Shown here: one piece after another, positions 58,760 through 64,000 of the stretch
How the letters are laid out: each line of letters starts with the position of its first letter
Numbering within the stretch: position 1 is the first letter of the stretch
Assembly: GCF_002878395.1 (NCBI RefSeq)
Contig: NC_061114.1
Span: 160,876,862-160,940,861 of the forward strand
DNA length: 64,000 nt
Source: Capsicum annuum
Taxonomy: Eukaryota > Streptophyta > Magnoliopsida > Solanales > Solanaceae
Reading direction: 5' to 3'
Notes under the pieces: generated by a model
Seen by the model: the letters and a program-made list of their open reading frames with translations, nothing else
Databases searched by the model: none
Told to the model about the DNA's origin: nothing
Program-made: the position numbers and the translations under genes

Positions 58760-59641
58760 AAACTTTAGAGTAAAATGACTTTTCTATAATAAAGAAATAA
58801 TAAATAAATTTCTGTGATAAATTCAAATTTTAGTTAACCACTGATGACCTTTATCCAAAAATATTTTAAAGAATTATGATCAATATATAATAAAATTAAT
58901 TTTAAATTTTGATTAAAAAAAATGACTAAAGAAAAATTGAGGGAGAAGGACGAAAAGGGAGGGTATGATTGGATAGAAGGTAAAATTAAGGTGGGTCTCC
59001 CATTTTAAAGTTAAATAAATATTCCTCATTCATATTTAATGATAGTCATAATTTATTCAACATAAATTTTAGTTACATTTAACTTCTTGAATTTAGAAGA
59101 TAGTAAAGATTTATTTATTTTTTTAAAAGGAAAAAGGCTGTTATAGTCTTTTTGTTATTATGGCCAAATTATGACAAAAAAACTATGGTCATTTAGCACT
59201 TCTCATTAAGTATTTAATTGCAAGTTATAGCAACTTTTTTAAAAAAATATATTTATTTTATTTTATTTATAAAACTCGATAATACATTTTATATAATAAA
59301 ATTAACTCCTTTTTATAGGATAGTATTCAATTTCTCCTTAAATAGTGTGTTGATAATTATGGTATAAAGAAATATCTTCATTTATTATCCCTGTATTTAT
59401 CTATTTCAAATAATATTTTATTAAAAGAATTTTTTCTGAACACTTTATTAAAAGAATATTTTTTTTGCCATAAACACGTTTCTTCTCCATTCATACTCAA
59501 AATATAACTCTTCTCCATTTCATACTCAAAGTATAACTCTTCTCTATTCATACTCAAAGTATAACTCTTTTTCATTTACAAACATATATTGTTTTCAACC
59601 ATAATCTTCCATAAAATTCTGGTATTTTTAGTCAAGATTGT
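58760..59641. other. AT-rich spacer, no gene seen
   Basis: A short minus-strand repeat near 59480-59575 (ATACTCAAA(G/A)TATAACTCTTCTC, four variants) is the only structure. No ORF is supported. Confidence 0.4.
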
Positions 59642-60506
59642 TGTAATACCCTACGTTTCAAGATCACTGTGAAACATATGACTCATTACCTTAAGTCGTA
59701 TAGACATTTTACAAGTTGTAAGATGTGAGTCGTAGCCATGACATCGTGGGGTGATTTGAGTTCTGTTCAAGTTATGACTTGACCTTAGGTGTCTTCCTTT
59801 GAAGTTACGAGTCGTATGAAGAGAAGTCGTAAGGTCAGTAGCCTAGGTTTCCTAAGTTTCTGTTCAATTTACGAGTGGGGGACTACAAGTCATATCGAGA
59901 GGTTACGAGTCGTAAGTTTAGACTCGAATGTTGACCAGTGTATACCATCTTGTCCCTACCAAGTTTATGAGTCAAGAGGCCAACTCGTATCCTCACCATA
60001 TGAGTCATATGGTGGACTCGTGACGACTGGCAATAAAATTTTTGTAAGTTCAGTTGAGGAGCCTTTTGACCCTTTTCCCTCTTATAACTCCCAACCCACA
60101 ACCTATAACCCCAGGGAGGCGTTATTTTCCTCCATCCTTCAGTCAATTAACAACATCTTTTCTCCTCCCATCTTCAAGAACAAAAGATTAGGATTTCTCT
60201 CACCAAGTCATCTCTCAAGTCTCAAAGTTCAAGTTCTCTTCACAAGTCAAGTAATCCCAGGTATGTGGTGTTTTTTATCAAGGTTAATTCTTCTATCCTT
60301 GTGCCCAAAAAATATGGTTTTAAGATTGAATTTACATGTTTATACTAGGGTTCATCCCTCAAATTCTCATGTACTGAAGTCTGCCCTTATCTTGTGATTT
60401 GAATGTTAAAGGTGCATAAAAGTTACATCCATTCATGTTTTGAACTTTAAGATTGATATTGTGATTTGAGTTTCATTACTTTGATTTGGATTCCGATGAA
60501 AGATTT
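59642..60506 (+). repeat. Gypsy LTR fragment interrupted by the next element
   Basis: It starts TGTAATACCCTACG, as the other long LTRs here do, and shows repeated GAGTCGTA words (59720-59910). It stops where the next gypsy LTR begins at 60507. The 202-codon ORF inside (59789-60397) has no motif and is not called. The remainder of this LTR should lie beyond the window. Confidence 0.6.
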
Positions 60507-62943
60507 TGCAATACCCCAAAAATCCAAACCAATGCTAGAGTCATGTTTCAAGCTCACGCGTAGCATATTATGATTCTTTGGTAGCTTTATGAGTTAGTTT
60601 GATGCATATTAAGGTCCCAAATAATTTCCAGCTATTTGACGAATAAAAATATCCCATACCGATTGAGTTTTCAACAAGAATATTGCTTTAGTCAACTTCA
60701 AATGAGCATAACTTTTTCTCTACATTGAGTTTTCCAGCTCAAGATCCACCGAACTGTAGGCAATTGAATAAGCTTTCCAACAATACCAATTTCGCCCAAA
60801 TTTGATACTCGAGTGAGAAGTTATGGCACTTTTAGTAAAAGTAGTAGCTCAATACGAGCAGCATCGCATCACGGTGACTCCAAGAGTGGCATTCTTATTT
60901 TCCAGTGAATGACCGCGATAGTACCGTATCATGGTGAAGTTCCAGTTCCCAATTGATATTTTTTGGAGAAGCACCGCAATAGGCATCGCGTCGCGGTGGA
61001 GTGTCATTTTGCACTCATCAATTTCCAGAGACGCAACGCGATTCCACCGCATCGTATCAAAGTGCATTTTTGCACTTGTCTATGGAACACAGTTGCAGCC
61101 AAATTCTAGTGGCACACCACGATGGCACCGCATCGCGGTGAAGCCCAAAATCAAGATTCCAGTGACAAATTTTTTAATTCTTTCCAAGGGTAGTTGGGTC
61201 TTTTTTCATGACCCTAATCAGTCCAAAACACGATATTAATACCCTAATAACCTAATTAGTCATTATTTTATTCAAATTCCTTCAAATCAAGAATATTTTC
61301 TCTCAAATAGTAAACCCTAGCCTTCAAGATTCAAGATCAATTCCCAAGAAAATTTCGAAGAAACTTCAAGAATTTAACTACTCAGGTATGTTTGGTGTTC
61401 ATCCTTGGGTTTCCTTCCACCCTTGGAGTTCAAGAACCCCTTTGCAAGATTTAAATTATGATTTATATTCTTAAATTGAATTATGTTCATGCATGTGTTG
61501 ATTTTATGGGTTTTAAACTAAGAAGATTATGAATTTCAAGTAAATAAACTAGCATGTGTGTTGATTTATGTATTCCTCATGTCATAACCCATAAATTGTG
61601 AATCGAATATTGTAATCATGATAATCCCATGTTATTTTTCCTCATGTTCAAGAACCATACTCCCCAAATGTTTGACAAAATGCCTATGTGAATGATTTGA
61701 GCATGACATCCTAATTGTAATGCTCTAAATTGGTGAGATGACTACTTTAATTATTCTATCAAGTCCTAGGGGTATTATTTACCCAAAATTTAGCTGCTTA
61801 CTTAGTTTTCAGTCATACTAGAGTGATCTCGTAGTATTTCAAATAGTCATATTCGATCAGTTAACAGAATTAGCGTGAGTTCAGTCAAGCTTAATACAGT
61901 CTAGTGATCAATGTCGATTCAGTTGGGATTAGGATTCAGCACCGAGCGAACCTAGGGATGGGGGTATTCCTGCCAGTAAAGGGTTTGACCCTTAGTAGCA
62001 ATTCCGGAGTTACATAACTACATAGCCAGGATAAGGTAAGTTGTCCTCCTGCCAAACTAGGGTTGATGTAACCATATATATATATTTCATGAGTCTTCTT
62101 GCCAGATTAGGGTTGACATAGCATTGTTAGTATTCTGTGGCAAGGTGCTAACACCCTTCCAACCGGGGTCATAGGTTGGACCCCAAACCAGTCTATAATT
62201 GGGATATGTTGGTTAGATGAACACTCCCACAGTTACAATTTTAGTCTCAATAATCAGTAAAGAACTCAGTCAGTTCTACAAAACCATGGCTATCAGTTAT
62301 CAGTTACTCAGCCATCAAAATTCAGTACTTAGATTCAGTATAATCTCAAAGACACGATGTGTATCTATATGCACAATATTGCATGTTCAGTATGTTTAGT
62401 AGTTATAGTTTTGCATGTACATTCAATCAGTTATCATCTCATGCATATAAACCATGCATATCAGCTTAATCTCACCTAGCATACCAGTACATTCAAAATA
62501 TTGACGTATACTCTCTCTTTATGTTATGATGTCTTATATCATAGGTTCGAACGCTCGAGTTTCTAATCGTACTTAGCCAAATCGGTCTATCAGTCGTAGC
62601 TACAGTAGTAAGTCCTCATTCATCGAGGGTGCAATATTTATTTAGCCATTATATTATTTCAGTTATTTCAGATAGTAGTTGTGAGTTAGTTGAGGCCTAT
62701 CCCATCAACTCTTTTATCTCAGATATTTAGAGACTTTTCAGACATTATCAGTTAGCAGTTATTCTACAGATGTATTCAATTTTGATTCAGTATTATGAAC
62801 CTTATGGCATTATCAGTTTTACTTCTACATATGTTTCATGAATATTATTTAGTGCTCACAACTAGTAACAACATGGGTTAGCTTGTGTTCCTTTGGGGTC
62901 GTAAGCACCATGTGTGCCCAGGGTGTAGTCTCAGGACGTTACA
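60507..62943 (+). repeat. 5' LTR of the right-hand gypsy element
   Basis: Begins TGCAATACCCCAAAAATC and ends CTCAGGACGTTACA. It contains GC-rich words around 60860-61140 such as CACCGCATCGCGGTG and ATCGCGTCGCGGTGGAGTG, repeated and partly palindromic. The region 61940-62220 resembles the complement of the solo LTR at 53469-56592 (TAGTCTATAATTGGGATATG, ACCTATGACCCC type words). Confidence 0.82.
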
Positions 62944-62947
62944 AACT

Positions 62948-62960
62948 TGGTATCAAAGCC
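62948..62960 (+). promoter_or_regulatory. Primer-binding site (tRNA-iMet)
   Basis: TGGTATCAAAGCC lies four bases after the LTR and differs in one base from TGGTATCAGAGCC, the complement of the plant initiator Met-tRNA 3' end. Confidence 0.85.
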
Positions 62961-63164
62961 TAAGGTTCTAAAGTGTCTTAGGAAGTCTAAAATTAATGTC
63001 AAGTAGAGTCTTGTGCATGGGTGTGTAGCGCGCCACACTTATGGGCAAGAGGCTACGAGGCGTTTAAGAAAAGTTTTCCTTCTTTCAGTGTTCATATCAT
63101 GTGAGTGAGCACTTACTCAAGTTAAACTCTTTGTCTAATTCAACTTTTCCTTCCATTTAATAAC

Positions 63165-64000
63165 ATGTCTTCCAGAAAGACTAACGGAAAAAGAACTAGG
63201 AACCAGCCAATACCTCCGCCTATTCAAGAAGCTCCCCTGAATGAGCACATTTTTCACACAGAATTCAGAGCTGCATTCACAAACCTAGCCCATTCTGTGG
63301 TAGCTCAAAATATTCGACCAGCTGTTGTTCAGGCCAACCCAGTGGCCAATACTGTTGCAGCTAGAATTCAGGACTTTACTCGAATTAACCCTCCTTCATT
63401 TTCAGGGTCTAAGTTTAAGGAGGACCCACAGAAATTCCTTGACATGGTGCAAAGGGTAACATACATTATAGGGGTAACTACTGATGAGACTGTTGGGTTA
63501 GTTGCCTATCAGTTGCAAGATGTGGCTCATACATGGTTTAAGTAGTGGAAGGTAGAGAGAGGCATGGACGCAGGACTTATAGAATGGGAAGAGTTTGCTA
63601 TTGCTTTCTTTGATAGGTTTTTTCCATTAGAGTAGAGGCTAAGGTGTTAGAGTTTATCACAGTAAAGCAGGGAAACATGAGTGTGAAAGAATATTCCCTT
63701 AAGTTTACTCAGTTGGTCAGGTATGCTCCTCATATGGTAGCTGACAGCAGGTCTAAGATGAGTAATTTCATGTCAGGCTTATCTGACAGTATTGTCAAGG
63801 AGTGTAGAACTGTAATGTTGATTAAGGAGATGGACTTGTCTAGGTTGATGGTTCATGCTCAACAGATTGAGGAACAGAAGACTAAGAAAAAAGAGAAGGG
63901 GATCAAGAGGGCTAGGATGGATAGTTTCAGTTTCACTCAGCCAAAGTCAGAAGGAGGTAACCATCCTCTTTAGTCCCAACTCCGTCTTCAGCTAGTGCAC
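63165..64000 (+). pseudogene. Gypsy gag, broken and truncated by the window
   Basis: From ATG 63165 the product is basic and Pro-rich, then enters a Retrotrans_gag domain: FTRINPPSFSGSKFKEDPQK, FLDMVQRVTYIIGVTTDETV, AYQLQDVAHTWFK. A TAG at 63543-63545 and another at 63633-63635 interrupt it, and a small deletion shifts the frame near 63640. The downstream frame (63644-63973) carries EFITVKQGNMSVKEYSLKFT, QLVRYAPHMVAD and a basic KKKEKGIKRAR stretch. The zinc knuckle would come next, outside the window. Gag forms the particle. Confidence 0.88.

Larger units (their letters stand above)
50731..58760. repeat. ~290 bp tandem repeat array, interrupted
   Basis: Units carry CTTTAGACATG(A/G)TAGACAT(C/T)GACACATTATA, then TTGACCCTAGTTAACAACAA, a GAGAGTCACACATTAATGTT region and GATTTGATAACTTGTGAAT. 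Anchors stand near 50731, 51340, 51622, 53455 (continuing at 56593), 57502, 57808, 58099, 58378 and 58667. Spacing is about 280-306 bp once insertions are removed. Units around 51.8-53.1 kb and 56.7-57.4 kb are too eroded to count. No coding sense is seen; this behaves like an old satellite. Confidence 0.75.
60507..64000 (+). mobile_element. Ty3/gypsy retrotransposon, runs off the right edge
   Basis: A 2.4 kb 5' LTR (60507-62943) is followed by a primer-binding site for initiator Met-tRNA and a gag ORF from 63165. The long LTR and the gag type suggest a chromovirus of the Tekay/Del group (inference). It is inserted in another gypsy LTR. Pol lies beyond the window. Confidence 0.85.

Noticed and set aside
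59789..60397. 202-codon plus-strand ORF
   Set aside because: It is inside a gypsy LTR fragment, lacks any recognisable motif, and is interrupted by the start of the next LTR.
1..64000. tRNA, rRNA and known small nuclear RNA genes
   Set aside because: I looked for cloverleaf landmarks and U-RNA starts, including downstream of the USE at 8057, and found none that I could support.

Overview
This window looks like transposon-rich intergenic DNA from a flowering plant, most likely a solanaceous species (pepper-like). The basis is AT-rich DNA, GT/AG introns, Ty1/copia and Ty3/gypsy families, a plant L1-type LINE carrying RNase H, Helitron termini, and DUF1985 and GRF-zinc-finger ORFs that I associate from memory with Mutator-like elements in this family. 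Species assignment is inference. I found no clearly functional host gene; almost every recognisable coding stretch is broken.

Layout. 1-7.1 kb: a decayed Mutator-like neighbourhood with a small intact ORF (743-919), a 1.2 kb foldback (1267-2460), a GRF zinc-finger pseudogene (2739-3231) and a DUF1985 pseudogene on the minus strand (3569-5879). 7.2-11.8 kb: spacer with a dispersed 21-bp minisatellite in two places, an snRNA-type promoter motif pair and one unassigned exon-like fragment. 11868-23737: a minus-strand Ty1/copia element split by a second minus-strand copia element (13089-20051) with a perfect 5-bp target duplication. 23.7-30.8 kb: a degenerate ~300 bp repeat family whose copies are interrupted by a Harbinger-like element (24580-25460) and by a Helitron (26133 to about 29992). 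That Helitron carries the 5' part of a non-lysosomal glucosylceramidase gene and a piece of UTP14. 30848-32638: a second Helitron-like element with amplified 5' ends.

32.6-41.6 kb: spacer with a perfect 60-bp inverted repeat (35725-35866), then a third Helitron ending at 41638 that carries pieces of ClpB, MCM2 and ABI3, all on the element's own strand and with introns kept. 41648-44536: a Mutator-like element with very long inverted arms, inserted immediately beside that Helitron end. 45.3-49.5 kb: a minus-strand LINE. 50.7-58.8 kb: a ~290 bp tandem repeat cut by a 299-bp Mutator-type MITE and by a solo gypsy LTR that contains a 100-N assembly gap. 59.6-64 kb: a gypsy LTR fragment interrupted by another gypsy element that runs off the right edge (gag visible).

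The genes do not form a pathway. The story is one of layered insertions: the order of events can be read from target-site duplications and from repeat copies inside the window that act as empty sites. The most interesting content is the two Helitrons that together carry pieces of five unrelated housekeeping or developmental genes.
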